The notes under the pieces are model-generated. The model saw only the letters and a list, made by a program, of their open reading frames with translations, was not told the origin of the DNA and searched no databases. From NCBI GenBank assembly GCA_000442125.1, contig KE546986.1, positions 186,001 to 250,000 on the forward strand: DNA of 64,000 nt, given 5' to 3'. Position numbers and translations under genes: made by a program. Source of the stretch: Opeltia flavorubescens. Its lineage: Eukaryota > Ascomycota > Lecanoromycetes > Teloschistales > Teloschistaceae. Below, piece after piece: positions 46,272-57,640 of this stretch; positions within the stretch are counted from its first letter, which is position 1, and the number at the start of each line of letters is the position of its first letter.

Positions 46272-48180
46272 CTAAAGGAAATGCGGCGCGTTCAAAAATA
46301 ACCCCATTATCACCCCCGCAAGAGTCCCCGCAATCGGAATCGTCAACACCCACGCCAGCACCAACAATCCCACTCTTTGCCAATTCACCGCCTTCAACGT
46401 CCCATTACAAAGACCTACTCCCACCGTCGCACCTGTGATACACATACTCGTACTGACAGGTAATTTATACTGACTAAACACCAACACCGTAATCGCAGCA
46501 CCCATCTCCATCGAACACCCCCTACTAGGGGAGTGATAAGTAATCTTATTCCCCATCACTTTCATAATGTTATACCCATACGTGCACAACCCCGCCGATA
46601 TAGTGAGTGCCAGGACGGCGATCTGCCAAAGCGGGACCTCGGCCTTGGATTTCGCGGCGTCGCCGGTGCTCCAGGCGGAGTATATCACCGCCCACGGGCC
46701 AACGGAGTTTCCGATGTCGTTGGCCCCGTGCGCGAAGGAGGCGGTGCAGGCGGTTATGATCTGCACGAATGAATAGGTATGTTCGACTTCATTGGTGTAT
46801 TTCTCAGCGTGGGCGTAGACGCGCTGCATTCTGTTTCCCTCAGGTGTTCCAGCGATGCCCGTCTGTGCGGCGTGGATATCGTAGTGCAGGCCGTAGAGGA
46901 GGCCGACGACTATCATAGCGGGAAGACGCTTGGCGAGGATCTTGATGTTGTGGATCTCGTACATTTCGCCTGCGCCCATGGGGTTGTCGCGGAGGGTGCG
47001 CATGGCCCAACCCATTGGCCCGCGGGCTTTTGCTAGTTTTGCGTGGAGGCGTGCTTGGCCTTGGGCCATTAGTTCTTTGTGGCTGATTTGTGCGGTTTCG
47101 GTCATGGCGAGGCGCTTTTCGTTGCCGGAGGTGGAGGTGATGGGGACGTCGTTTTCGCTGACGGTTTTGGGGGAATGGGTGGAATCGTCTTCATCGACAT
47201 CTGGATCTTTTTGCACGACGGCGTAGTTGGGGACGTTGGCGTGATCGGCGTCTCCGGGGGCTTGGCGAGTTAGGAGTGAGGGGCCTAGAACTACCATCCA
47301 TGCCTTGACTGTATAATCTTTCTTGATGACCCTAGCGACGAGGAAGGGGACAAAGAAGATGGCCGAAAGGACAGCGAGTCCGAATCCAACTCCCAAAGTG
47401 ACAGAAGCAATGTAGTTTGGCGATTTCTTGGCCAGACCCAACCTCGGAGAACCTTTGTATACGACCGAAAGCGTACAGACTGTGCCAGCAATCAAGAAGA
47501 AAAAGGGAGCTGTGTAGACAGCACATGGGACGGGGTTTTTCCGCATGTGCACGATAACTTTGATGAGCATGAAGATTGTTGCCGCGAAGCCAGCGGAGAT
47601 GATGGGAGCCATGCCCAGACCTGAAAAGATGGCGCCGAGGCCTTGACCTTCATTCCAGCCCCACTAGAATATAAAAATCAACATCGAATTTGCTGTAGGG
47701 AATGGACATGAGTTATACGTACTTGGACCTGAGACGCACCAGCCGTTGCGACTCCAACACCCGCCACAGCTGAGATGAGGGAGTAGGTAGAGGAAACGTG
47801 GGCGGAATGCTTAGTACACCACATAACCCAAGATGATGCACCGGCAAGAGCACAGGTGAACGCAAGCATCTGAACACCGGCATTGTCCTTGAAGGCTGAG
47901 GTGGGGATGATTCCGTTCTTGACCGTTGAAGCGGTACGAGCGCCGACAAGAATCGCGCCTAACAACTCGAAAACGGTACCACATACCATGGCCCATCGAT
48001 ATGAGATAGATCTGGAAGAGACACTGGTGGCCCAGGCGTTTGCGACATCATCTGATTCTGGCGTTAGCTGCATTCTCAGAAGCAGAATGGATGATACTGA
48101 CTTGCTCCGTTGTTGAATGCGTCAAGGAGGGCAAAAAAAGTGCCAATAGCGAAAATATAGTCGAATTGACTGAGGGTCAT
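46272..48180 (-). CDS. Na+/phosphate symporter, PHO89/PHO-4 type (PiT family), 599 aa
   Basis: High-affinity phosphate uptake at the plasma membrane, normally induced on phosphate starvation. Exons in sense order are 48180-48102, 48051-47723 and 47663-46272. The first intron cuts through the N-terminal PiT signature, restoring NNGANDVANAWATS (residues ~23-36). The second copy of the signature is SFAHGANDIGNSVGPWA near residue 448. The two halves of about five helices each are separated by a hydrophilic loop (about residues 265-355) rich in acidic residues and ending in KELMAQGQARLHAKLAKARG. This is the usual layout and length for Neurospora pho-4 and yeast PHO89. The start at 48180 (MTLSQFDYIFAIGTFFALLD) places helix 1 at the N-terminus as expected. 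It may act together with the MFS transporter at 12523, since both have an upstream CACGTG. Confidence 0.94.
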
Positions 48181-50266
48181 GGTAACTGAATTTTCAGCTG
48201 ATATCGTCCTTCCAAATAATCGGTAGAGATTGCATCCCGAGAATCAAGACTCGGGAGGGAAAGGTGTTTTTATGTGACATCGCCGGCTAAAACAGTGCAA
48301 GCACACCAATGCCATCGCCAAGAAGCTCGAGATCCATCGCGAAAGTCCATCTGAGCCATGTCTCGGCGAAGAAAGTGTCTGTTGGCGGAGGTTGAGTAGG
48401 AAGAGCGCTCAGTCAAGCTCCCTGAAGAGATATGATGGCCGTCTTGGCGGAAGCTTATATACTCGCGGAGACTTGGCGGGGGGGTTGGTCGGAGTGGGAG
48501 GAGCTTCTCAGGACCTCTCAATCGCCCACGTGCCTTGTTGCAAAAATGGAAGTTCGCTGAACTCCTATTTTGCCTCCCACACTCTTTCCACGAGAAGCAT
48601 GGTAGCCAAGAAGACCTAGGTGCATCTGTGGATATGGAGATGGCCGATGTTTCGTGGTGATCCTGTAGCCCGCCGTGTAACGCACAGCCAGTCATAAAAG
48701 CAGGTGAACGCACGAGGATTTTCATGCATCTCAGGCTGTCGGTACTGAACACCCATGCGAGTTTTATCGGCTGCTGATTGGTTTTTTGAACTTTTAGAAT
48801 ATTGAGAGATGATTCGAAAATGAATATTTGTCTTCATTACCCTCCTCCGCCACTTCTTTACGAGCTTAGCTCGTTTGTCTCGACCATCATCGATCAATAA
48901 ACGGCGCGGCCGAGGTTGTAACACACATTTGGTACGACTTGGGTGCTCGCGATGAGAGAATAGACGTCAAAAATGCCTAATGCCATTGCGCTCGCTGAGA
49001 TACAGAGCCCGCACCATCGCCCGGTGCTTGGTGGTACGGAGCTATACCCAGATAGGCATAGATATGCTGAGTCAGCATGGCTTGGCGCCTGATGCGCGCG
49101 TGGCTCGCCCAAATAAACCATCTACAAATGCATGAATTCAAGCTTCCTAAGCACTTCATCGCACATTGACATGAGGTCATGCTACGTTGATCTCGCACCA
49201 TTGTAGCTGCCGCTTTTTTCGCAGGACCCGAGGCTTATCCTACACTGGACTCGTAAATCCTTTAGAGGAGAGACCAGCTGCACGGCAAAAATCTAACTCG
49301 CAGATCTGGATGGATTACACCCGTTCCATTCTATGCTATGCAAGTTTCTGCCAAGCAGGGCCTGAGAAGGTGGTGGGTGGCCCCTCGACGATCAACGAGT
49401 AATTAAGTTTTCTCGGTATATTTTTGGAGGGGCTGCTTAACATGCCGTCGCCGTTAGATCATTTTTGCATTGCCGGCTGCCCCATGTATGTATATAAGCA
49501 TTTATATTCAAGTCAGTCGTTGTGGCAGCCACTTGCGCAAAGTTTGGTGCTTGTCAAATGGTTGAATCTGACCGACAGCAAGTGGAAGCAGTTCAGTCAC
49601 AAATTAAATGCCTCATGGTGGGACCCTGTTCTCGTTTTCTAGTTTTTTCTGAGGCGAGCAGTATACAAGCAAAGTATATCATGTTGTCGAGGTCGAAAAA
49701 TGATGGTGCAAATCAAGAAACTCATAGATTTAGTACGACGGGGTCGCCAAATGGCTCATTCCATCAGGTGATACAGACTGAACAATAAACCAACAAGACC
49801 AAGCGGCGGGGCTGCAAATCCGTTGATGGGTAATAATACTTGAGAAGCTTGTCGTAAATCATAATAGTTTTATTTTGATATTACTGTTGTTCATAATCAG
49901 TAGTCCTACAAGCTTGCACTCATGAAAGAGGTGATCGCGCATGAAGATTTGCTTTTCCAGCTAGAAAACACAACCGGATACTTTGCACAAGCATATTGCC
50001 CCCATTTTATTTTGTGTTATGGCCGGGTCTAAACTACCCTTAACCCCCCTTCCCAATGTGACGTTTAGCCCTGCATAGCCATCATAAAGGCCGGAGACTC
50101 TGTCTGATTTCCCGTATATAGGGAAGGCGCGGTATGACTTCCCAATCATTGTACGAGCAGCACTCATGCAACTCTAGTATACAAGTCTAGTGGAGAGCTT
50201 CCAGTGTCGCAAAACTATTTCCATTTTTATGTATCTGCGGGAACCGTGGTCGATAATCCCTTCCAT
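48181..50266. other. long intergenic region, no gene seen
   Basis: PHO89 promoter (a CACGTG at 48527 is listed separately), then about 1.5 kb with short conflicting ORFs, and the 3' flank of the BTB gene. No RNA gene or repeat recognised. Confidence 0.45.
48527..48532. promoter_or_regulatory. CACGTG, candidate PHO4/NUC-1 site of the PHO89-type gene
   Basis: CACGTG lies 347 bp upstream of the start codon at 48180. It matches the core bound by Pho4/NUC-1. Spacing is nearly the same as in the other phosphate-type transporter (356 bp). Only the core is conserved and the hexamer is not rare in this window. Confidence 0.42.
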
Positions 50267-51445
50267 CTACTTCTGCAGACCTTGACCGTTCAAAAAGCGC
50301 GCCTTGAAACTCGATGCAGGGGCACCCACGTATCCAGAGCAAGCAGAGGTGCACACGTGCGTCTGCTGCCACATACAACTGGGGCATTTGAGTTCGTGAG
50401 TAATGGGTAGGGGTCCGGTAAAAAATGGCGCTTGAGGGGGTCTGCTCTCTTGTTGCGTCTCCAAGTTTTCTACCCTCAGCATCGACTTTCTCATGAGATC
50501 GACAACGAATTCTTTATCGCTGTCCATTTGCGACAGTATCAGCGAGTCGATGTCCGAATCCTTGAAGCTAGCATAATTCAAGGCAACGAAGGTCGTGATG
50601 AGGTTACGAAGAGGCTCTTCCTTGTCTTCTTCTTGGCATGTTTTCGAGTAGACGTAGTGCGCGATCGTCAGGGTATTCTGAATGATGGGCGATCCAGGTG
50701 ACGGTCTTCCGATACTAATGAGTACAGCGCCGAGTCTCTTCAATGCCATGTCCTTGAGTTTGTCTAGTAGGTAGAGACAGCCCATAACGTAGAGCTCCGC
50801 GTGGGTTGTAATGGTAACACTGTAATCCAGTTCATCTGGCTTGTAAATGAGCTGACCCATCCACAAGTCGAAGTGTTCGGCTTGCGACATCTTCTTGATG
50901 AGAACGTCACCGCCTCCCACAAGATCTTTCAATGGCTTCAGGGTGGTAACTGCAGCTATTGTCTTCTGCCTCTTAGCAGCCCGTTCGTCGGATCCATCCT
51001 CCTTCACTCCCGTGCCCGCTACATTTGCGCTCCCCGATTCTTCTGCCTCCGATGCAGCAGGTACCTCCGATGAAGCAGGCAGGTGCTCCACTGAATGGCC
51101 TTCTTGGCTGCTGGTATGCTGCTTATTACCGGCGACCTCAATTGGTGTAGGGTATGGACATTCGTAATCGTCATAGTACAGCCATTGAATGAACCTGCCC
51201 GCGATATGCGCGCTGCAGTCTGACCATCTGATCACTCCATCTTCATTCTCCTTCCACGGCCCAGTGATCATTCGGCGTAAAGGTTCGGAAGGGGTGAGAA
51301 CATCGGCGTGGACGCGAAAGACTTCTTCAGTCGGACCGGCAAGGACTTTGAGCATTCGCGACTGAAGAAATCTACACGGAGTTGATAAGCGTAAGCTAGA
51401 TGTGTGAAATAGAAGATCTGATGTACCTTGTGTTGCCGGTTCCAT
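50267..51445 (-). CDS. BTB/POZ domain protein, 392 aa
   Basis: Probable adaptor, for example for a cullin-3 ligase or a transcription complex. I start at ATG 51445 (MEPATQGTSDLLFH). The frame is open further up to 51664, so an earlier start is possible. A BTB-like fold covers roughly residues 25-110: SRMLKVLAGPTEEVFRVHADVLT is the strand-helix entry with the His-x-x-Val-Leu core. GVIRWSDCSAHIAGRFIQWLYYDDYECP is the later helix-strand pair. A long acidic insert with RAAKRQK (a possible nuclear signal) splits the fold, and the second part resumes at DYSVTITTHAELYVMGCLYLLDKLK, a typical BTB end. The C-terminus (KCPSCMWQQTHVCTSACSGY) has a Cys/His cluster that might bind zinc. This BTB type is common and unstudied in Leotiomycetes. 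Confidence 0.78.
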   Translation of the reverse strand: MEPATQGTSDLLFHTSSLRLSTPCRFLQSRMLKVLAGPTEEVFRVHADVLTPSEPLRRMITGPWKENEDGVIRWSDCSAHIAGRFIQWLYYDDYECPYPTPIEVAGNKQHTSSQEGHSVEHLPASSEVPAASEAEESGSANVAGTGVKEDGSDERAAKRQKTIAAVTTLKPLKDLVGGGDVLIKKMSQAEHFDLWMGQLIYKPDELDYSVTITTHAELYVMGCLYLLDKLKDMALKRLGAVLISIGRPSPGSPIIQNTLTIAHYVYSKTCQEEDKEEPLRNLITTFVALNYASFKDSDIDSLILSQMDSDKEFVVDLMRKSMLRVENLETQQESRPPQAPFFTGPLPITHELKCPSCMWQQTHVCTSACSGYVGAPASSFKARFLNGQGLQK

Positions 51446-52057
51446 CCATGGTTGGTTGTGAAAGTATGCAAGACGGTGGTGAGTGATGCATGTACGGAGG
51501 TGGATTGTCACTGAATCTGCAGTCGTGAAAGGCGAGATGTAAGTCACAATAATGGCAAAAGTGTGGGGCAGTTCATTAGTGCTTTGGTTAACGGACAACA
51601 ATCTAGCTGCTCTTGAGTGAATGAAATCAACAATTGGAGACCGATATGAGAAATTTCCGAACACCTCGATTTCCTAGGCTAGTCGAATCTATGAGACCAC
51701 AGGTTGGATATTCGGACAATTAATGTAGCTTAAAGGCATACTGATTATGATTACCATAGCAAAATTCTAGAAGGGAGCAAGAAGGGCCAATGCTTCTCGA
51801 CAACTCAAAGCGAATTTGACCGAGTGACGATGGAATTTATCACCCGTCATCCAGCTGCCGACGTAATATCTTCCGAAGTGAAGCCATGACGTCCTAGTAG
51901 ACCAACAAGCAGATTGATGTAAAAAGAATCAAACCTATCATATTTCCAACATTTACCATCTACAAACTCTCCCTTTCTCAGTCGAGTCCCGAGATTATGA
52001 TCCCCTCTCGGCAAGATAAAGTCGTATTATGAAACCCTCGTAATATATCAATGCAGC
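51446..52057. other. intergenic, no gene seen
   Basis: BTB promoter side and 3' flank of the next ORF. Nothing recognised. Confidence 0.4.
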
Positions 52058-52678
52058 CTACCAACTCCAGCTCAATCGACCTATTTCACGTAATGCGCCT
52101 TTCGATACCCCCCAGCTATAATTAATCTCGTATACCTTCAACATCCTCCCCTTACTCTGTACCAGCACCCCAAGTGTAGGATTACACTGCGTAAACAATA
52201 CAGCCGGCGCAAAGATGACGCGGCTGAACTCATCGCAGGTACTGATACCCACGTGCCGTCGGGCGAGCAGAGAAATTAGCTGGGTGTGGTGCAGGAACCG
52301 GATTTGAGGCCGCTGAGGATTAGAGGGGTAGGGTTGGCGGATACCGCTGGTGGGCTGCTCCGGACGGGGATTGTGGAGCGGCCGGACCGTTTGAAGAGCT
52401 TTTTTTGGGTTGACTGATAATGCCGGAGTAACAGAGGATACCGGATAGGCCGACTGAGTACTGCACTGGCTCTGTGGCTCAACAGCTTTGTTTATTCGGC
52501 AGCTACTCACGGGTGGAACGAGCTTGTCCGACCTTAGGCGGTGGACGACGTTTCTAGGGTTTTTTTTGGGGTAATTGGCATTATTTAGCTCTTCTCGCAT
52601 CGAGGGGGTTTTGCAGCGGTGCGAGTTGGGTGTAAACCTCCCATTTGCCGAAGATCGACCGATTGCGCTTAGCTGCAT
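52058..52678 (-). CDS. hypothetical protein, 206 aa
   Basis: Not recognised. One open frame. Residues ~1-125 are polar and Pro/Ser/Arg-rich. Residues ~128-206 look ordered (LISLLARRHVGISTCDEFSRVIFAPAVLFTQ, then LGVLVQSKGRMLKVYEINYSWG). A tidy C-terminal half after a disordered start favours a real gene, but there is no family match I can name and no splice evidence. Confidence 0.33.
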   Translation of the reverse strand: MQLSAIGRSSANGRFTPNSHRCKTPSMREELNNANYPKKNPRNVVHRLRSDKLVPPVSSCRINKAVEPQSQCSTQSAYPVSSVTPALSVNPKKALQTVRPLHNPRPEQPTSGIRQPYPSNPQRPQIRFLHHTQLISLLARRHVGISTCDEFSRVIFAPAVLFTQCNPTLGVLVQSKGRMLKVYEINYSWGVSKGALREIGRLSWSW

Positions 52679-52905
52679 TTGGCTAAGAGGTGATCAGATC
52701 CACACATGTGCAGTCAGCTTCTGTTCAGACTTCTGGCTTATATACCGTCAATATGCTGGGAGAGTGACTGCAATCTGCCTTGTGAGCATAACTCTTGGCA
52801 CTAAAACTCAGCCTTGGAGTATGTTGATCACAGGAGATTTCACTGAAATTCTATCTACGATTTCCATCTACCACAAGAACATCTTTTCGTTGGATAGTAC
52901 CATCA

Positions 52906-55012
52906 TCAGTGCTCGACCTCAACAACAGGGCCTGTGTAAAACTTTCTCGCCACCGCAACATACCATCCTACGCTCCCAAGGACAACAAACCCAAACACCA
53001 AAGAGGCAAAATTCATTGTAGACGGCACCACAGGCGTCATGGGTGGCCAAAACGAAAACAGAAACACGATGATCGTATACACAATAGCTATGACATTAAC
53101 CACGATCCCGAGCAGATGGGGCATCTTGAACGGTCCCCAAGTAAGAGTCGCATTGGGCGTGTTGATAATGGTGGTTTCGAGCGGAGACTCATTAACTGGC
53201 CGAATAGCCCCGGTGACGCGACGCCACAGCAGTAGAACGATCGCCACGAGGTATGATGCGTACAAACCGACGACCGTGATGGAAATGATGTTATTGAAAG
53301 CAATCGATGATCCAATGCCGATGAGCGTGAGAAGCACGGAGATAAAGGCGGTGATTGCTACCGCCGTTAATGGGATAGAAGTACGGCTATCGACCTGAGC
53401 GATTTCTGCGTTAGCTCTGATTGAAAAGGAAAAATTCAAAAGTCCAATCAGCTGAAAGAAACAAGGCATCCACCCACCTTGCTGATCTGTTCCGAAAAAG
53501 GCAGTCCTCGATCCCGCGCAAAGGACCAGAACATCCGCGAAGAAGACGCCAAAAGCCCGCATGTTGACGAAATACCAAGTACAAGGACAATAGACGCCAT
53601 GATGGCAGTACCTGGGATGGATTTTGTTGCATCGAGGAAAACTTGGATGAAAGGGAATCCGAGAGGAGTTTGCAGCACCGTTGTCGGTACTTGTTCTGGA
53701 TCACCCAGGCAGAAAAGAATTGCCATGAGCATGGCAAAGCCCAAGGCTCCATTGATAGCAATGCTGAAGAGGATAGCTTTCGGAAGCACGACTGCAGCCC
53801 TTTTGATCTCTTCGGCCATGTGGACGGCCGCATCGGCACCCACGAATGAGTATGCGGAACCTACCAGGCCGACGAAGAAGGAATATGATTGGGTGTCCCA
53901 ACCACCAGCATTGATGAAAGTTGCAAAGACATCGTGCGCGTTGGCATGGGGTGCCAGATACGTCAAAGGAATTAATATCGCGAAGAAGCCTACGATATGA
54001 AGGATTAATATCAAGCCTTCGAATCGTGCCAGTAGCGAGCTCGCGATCGTGTTAATCGAGACTGCAAAAGCTAGGACCGCCCAAGATAGCAATGTGTTCT
54101 GCCATCCTTTGGGGACATGGTTCGGATTGCAAAGGACGATAAGGCCCTGGATGAAGACGCCTGAGTTGAATGCACCAGATGCATTGGCAGCTTGCCAGCC
54201 GGTGAGAGTCAACCACGCTGACAGGGTTAGCTCAGCCTGTGATAGCCTTCTTGGGTGGATAACATGCCAGTGATGTAGCTGAGGAACTTTTGAGACGAAG
54301 CCGGAGATAACATGGAAACCCAACTGTATCATGGTCAGTAAGAGTTCCAATGGCCAGAGATCTCGATGGGCTGTTTACTGATATTGACCACCAGAGGTTG
54401 GCGCCCTTGCATGGAGATTTCGCTTTAGTATTTTCTGGTCACATATTGCGAGCTGGAAGGCTCGACGAGATCTTACATGGATGCAAGCTCAGAGAGGCAA
54501 AGATAGGTGCAGAACATCCCAAACCATACAACCAAGAAGCCATATACTGCTCCAGCAGGGCCGCCACTGTCATCTGTGTCAGTCATCTAGGTCGCAGGTC
54601 ATGCTTGCTGAGGCTACCATACTTCCCGTACAGAATCTGGAAAGTCCTGAAAGTTAGTTAGCGGTCGCTATGTTACACCAACGGATGCGATATACAAGAG
54701 GGTACCCTCCCACGTCACAAGCACCGTACAACTGAAACCCAGCAAGGACAAGAAGCCAAAATTACGCTATCAATCATCAGCACTATTCGCGACTTTAATG
54801 GATACATTGGCGGAGTTCATCTAGGGAAACGGCAAAGCTAACACCTGCAGTCAAGGTCTCGATAGGTGGCCAGGTCGAGCACGTACCTTCAACACAGGTC
54901 TCTTCCCCATTCGCGCCAACTGGCTAGCATCTCTGTCCCACCCATGTTCATTGACTTGACGTACGATACTTGCGGGTTCTTTACTTTGAAGTTCAAAGTC
55001 AGTGGTAGCCAT
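52906..55012 (-). CDS. APC-superfamily amino-acid/GABA/choline permease, eight exons, 539 aa
   Basis: Second permease of the AA_permease_2 group, transporting an amino acid, GABA or choline. Exons in sense order are 55012-54887, 54766-54706, 54646-54623, 54573-54477, 54405-54379, 54323-54268, 54217-53478 and 53394-52906. All phases agree and the sum is 540 codons. Two are microexons (24 and 27 nt). The 50-nt intron 54267-54218 starts with GC rather than GT. Diagnostic parts are the N-terminal DASQLARMGKRPVLKRNFGF, GGPAGAVYGFLVVW, SELASMAPTSGGQYHW, the central GADAAVHMAEEIKRAAVVLPKA (family signature) and SSRMFWSFARDRGLPFS. About twelve helices. The last intron joins SEQISK to VDSRTSIPLTAV. 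I chose ATG 55012 (MATTDFEL) over upstream in-frame Met codons because homologous N-termini start there. Confidence 0.88.
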
Positions 55013-55243
55013 AGAGTTCGCAATGTACAAAAGTACGGCTGCAAAGGAAGCGAGAAGCAACGATAGATTAAGCGCAGCGACAGTAGGCGAAACAGACGTG
55101 CGAGGCGAGGAACACGGAAGGTGTTGGAAGTCATGGCCAATTAATTGTCCGACCAATAGCCTCCGCCCCCACGGCTTAAGGGGAAGATGGCTTGCGAGAG
55201 AATGTCAATCCATGCGCCGCCTGGACTTTGATTGGCGGTGAAC

Positions 55244-55744
55244 ATGGTTCCTGCTGCAAAGATTGGCGTCCCCGCAGTCTTGGCTCTGATACACTCTCTT
55301 ATTGTTGCAGAGATTCATGGAGTAATCCGGACCTGGCTTAAAGGCCTGACACGGCCCAGGCCGTCTCCTCTCGACAGCCTATCGCTTAGCGATGAAGTCT
55401 GCCCGTGCACATGTCGATCTCACTCTCATTTGGATGCATTCCATGGATTTGACAGCAGCTATCTATTCAATTTCTACGACCGTCCTTTCGTGGCAGTCAA
55501 CGAGATTAATCACCCTCACATAGCTGTCCTCTCGCAACCCTTTGTGCTAGGAAAATGGTACGACCTGTGTGAAAGGATTACTACCGTAGCCCAGTTCCAG
55601 CAACTATGGGCATTTCCTGAGCCAGAATTTGCTAGAGGCGGCTTCAATATACTCGACGAATCTTCGACGTCGAGCTTTTTCAGTGTCATAATAGCCTGCC
55701 GGATACTCCAAGAAAACGTGCTTCAATTCTCCCTGATAAGTTGA
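55244..55744 (+). CDS. possible hypothetical protein, 166 aa
   Basis: Not recognised. Open frame from ATG 55244. Residues ~50-140 (HLDAFHGFDSSYLFNFYDR, then a helix-rich section to FPEPEF) look more ordered than random, but there is no family signature and introns may be missed. It lies divergently to the permease, 231 bp from its start codon. Confidence 0.22.
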   Translation: MVPAAKIGVPAVLALIHSLIVAEIHGVIRTWLKGLTRPRPSPLDSLSLSDEVCPCTCRSHSHLDAFHGFDSSYLFNFYDRPFVAVNEINHPHIAVLSQPFVLGKWYDLCERITTVAQFQQLWAFPEPEFARGGFNILDESSTSSFFSVIIACRILQENVLQFSLIS

Positions 55745-57028
55745 ATATGAGTCCAGCATCAAGTCCATAATGGATAGCTAGGCGTACTAAGCAGCGGATC
55801 TGATGGAGCACGGACACGCCAAGTGCTTAATTATAGTCTCTCCCCAAGATAAAGGACTCGCAGCCGTGTTCTTCAATGAACTCTAGTCTGGGACCGATTC
55901 CTTGGGAGACCGTCTATGGCAATGATAGCCGCGAATAGCTCGGTAGGTCTTAATTTGGTGTACATTTCGGATTCGCGCTCGACGGATGTATAGAATCCCA
56001 TACCATCATGTCACTGCTAGAGAAGTCCCATTGCTTCTCAGCTCCGGGATCTGAATGAACGAAGAGCGTAATGTTAGCCATAGCCCCTGTTAGGCGGAAC
56101 TTGGCGTTAAGTGACTGCATTTGTGGACTTTCTGCCAACGATCGCTTACGTCTACGAGTATTTGCACAATCGGAAGGAGACTGAGCGCTCAAAACGAGCA
56201 GGCTAGCAACGGCACCACGGCGACTTTTTGTTAGCTCATGCTAGCAAAGGAACGCCATGAAAATTGTCTCCGGAGCAAGGTTGTCTGATTGACTAAACAG
56301 CCATCACTCCTCATCATGTCTCATCTGCCAATGGGAAACGCATTTCCCCATGGATGTGCAGATAGATAAGAGAACTAGTCGTGCTGGAAGTATGCGGGAT
56401 TGGTCAATGGTATTTCCATGATGCAAGGTGGCTGCAGGGATCACCGGGGAACGTGCCCCGGCCCGTTGCGGGTCAACCCCCTTTCGACCCACAAAGCGGT
56501 ACGACCGTAGGGGAAGTCGGGTCATTTAATCTAACTGGTATGCAGGTAGCTACTTTGGGATTGCCGAGCGCCACCAACGGCTGCTGCCATGCAACAGATA
56601 ATTTCCCATCTGTGTGCTATCCAATCAATACGACATGACACCTGATCACACCACAATCCAATACGCCTGGGGAGCCGGGATATCCCGCCCGCCATGCTCC
56701 ACGCGTTTCCCGCTTTCCTGAACACGGAGCCGGAGCCAGGTTCCGTTCCTTGCAAGTATGCGTGCCCCACAAACGTCGCGATGGATAATAAATATTAGCG
56801 GCCGATCACTAGCCGGGGTATGACTTTTTGCAATGACCCTACAGTGATAATCAAGTGTCATTGAAAGGGAAGGCGAGGTATTTGGCTTGGGGAGAGGTTG
56901 TAGCTGATAATAACATCGTTGGTGGGAGCATCCAGGGTGTAAAATTGTGGAGATTTTCACATCCCGGTCAATGATCGACCGCCAGTATATGACCCCTTGG
57001 ATACGCAGTATGACATTTCCGAGTAACA
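55745..57028. other. intergenic, no gene seen
   Basis: Contains the second CGGGATATCCCG (56676). No reliable ORF. It is the 3' flank of the GNAT gene. Confidence 0.4.
56676..56687. repeat. 12-bp palindrome CGGGATATCCCG (second copy)
   Basis: Exact second occurrence of the 12-mer at 20898-20909. It lies in intergenic DNA and could be a footprint or target of the palindrome family, or a protein-binding site. Confidence 0.5.
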
Positions 57029-57640
57029 CTACTCTCCAGACATTTCCTCCCCCCAGAATGACAATTGCATGTTCTTTTCAAACGTCATACCCGGCAAGAC
57101 ATACACAGCATTCAATCCTCCATCCTTGTCGGCCACCTCTCCCCCAAAAACGAAGCCGATCTTTTCAGCTACTCGGCAACTTCTCTGATTCGTCGCTCCT
57201 GGCCAAGTGATTACCTTATCGACACCTAAGAAGTTTTTCGCCATTCTCAAAAGCTCTCTACCCGCCTCTGCTGCATACCCATAGCCCATGAACTCTTCAA
57301 GTATACACCACCCTACATCTGGCGGGGTTGATTTGGCTCTTTGCATCATGGAAACTCCGCCCATCAAAGGCGCCGATTTCTCGCCCGGCCGCAGCAAGTA
57401 ATAGATGTCTGTATCAGATGCACGCCTGCCAATGAGAGACGAGGAAAGACGCGCGGTGCGATTTAGGTTGTCGAATTCTGTTGGTGTTCGAATACCAAAG
57501 TCACCCATGTTCTTATGAGCTACAGGACTATTCATTGCGGACAGAAGACAGTCATAGTGGGCTTCGGAGTAATCGAATAGCTCCATGACCAGACGCTCGG
57601 TGTGCAAGAATTTGGGAAGGGAAGCTTTGAGAGAGGCCAT
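57029..57640 (-). CDS. GNAT N-acetyltransferase (RimJ/RimL type), 203 aa
   Basis: Transfers acetyl from acetyl-CoA to an amine. Single exon. The start is LHTERLVMELF, the typical first strand of RimL-type GNATs (TERLxL). The middle has VSMMQRAKSTPPDVGWCIL (the V-G-[YW] strand). EEFMGYGYAAEAGRELLRMAKN follows, with motif A (GxGYAxEA) binding CoA, and then ATNQRSCRVAEKIGF, the NxxSxxVxEKxGF motif B. It is 378 bp upstream of, and divergent from, the UstYa-family gene, so it may share a promoter region with the peptide locus. A role in modifying that peptide is possible but unproven; such GNATs are usually metabolite or protein acetylases. Confidence 0.88.
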   Translation of the reverse strand: MASLKASLPKFLHTERLVMELFDYSEAHYDCLLSAMNSPVAHKNMGDFGIRTPTEFDNLNRTARLSSSLIGRRASDTDIYYLLRPGEKSAPLMGGVSMMQRAKSTPPDVGWCILEEFMGYGYAAEAGRELLRMAKNFLGVDKVITWPGATNQRSCRVAEKIGFVFGGEVADKDGGLNAVYVLPGMTFEKNMQLSFWGEEMSGE

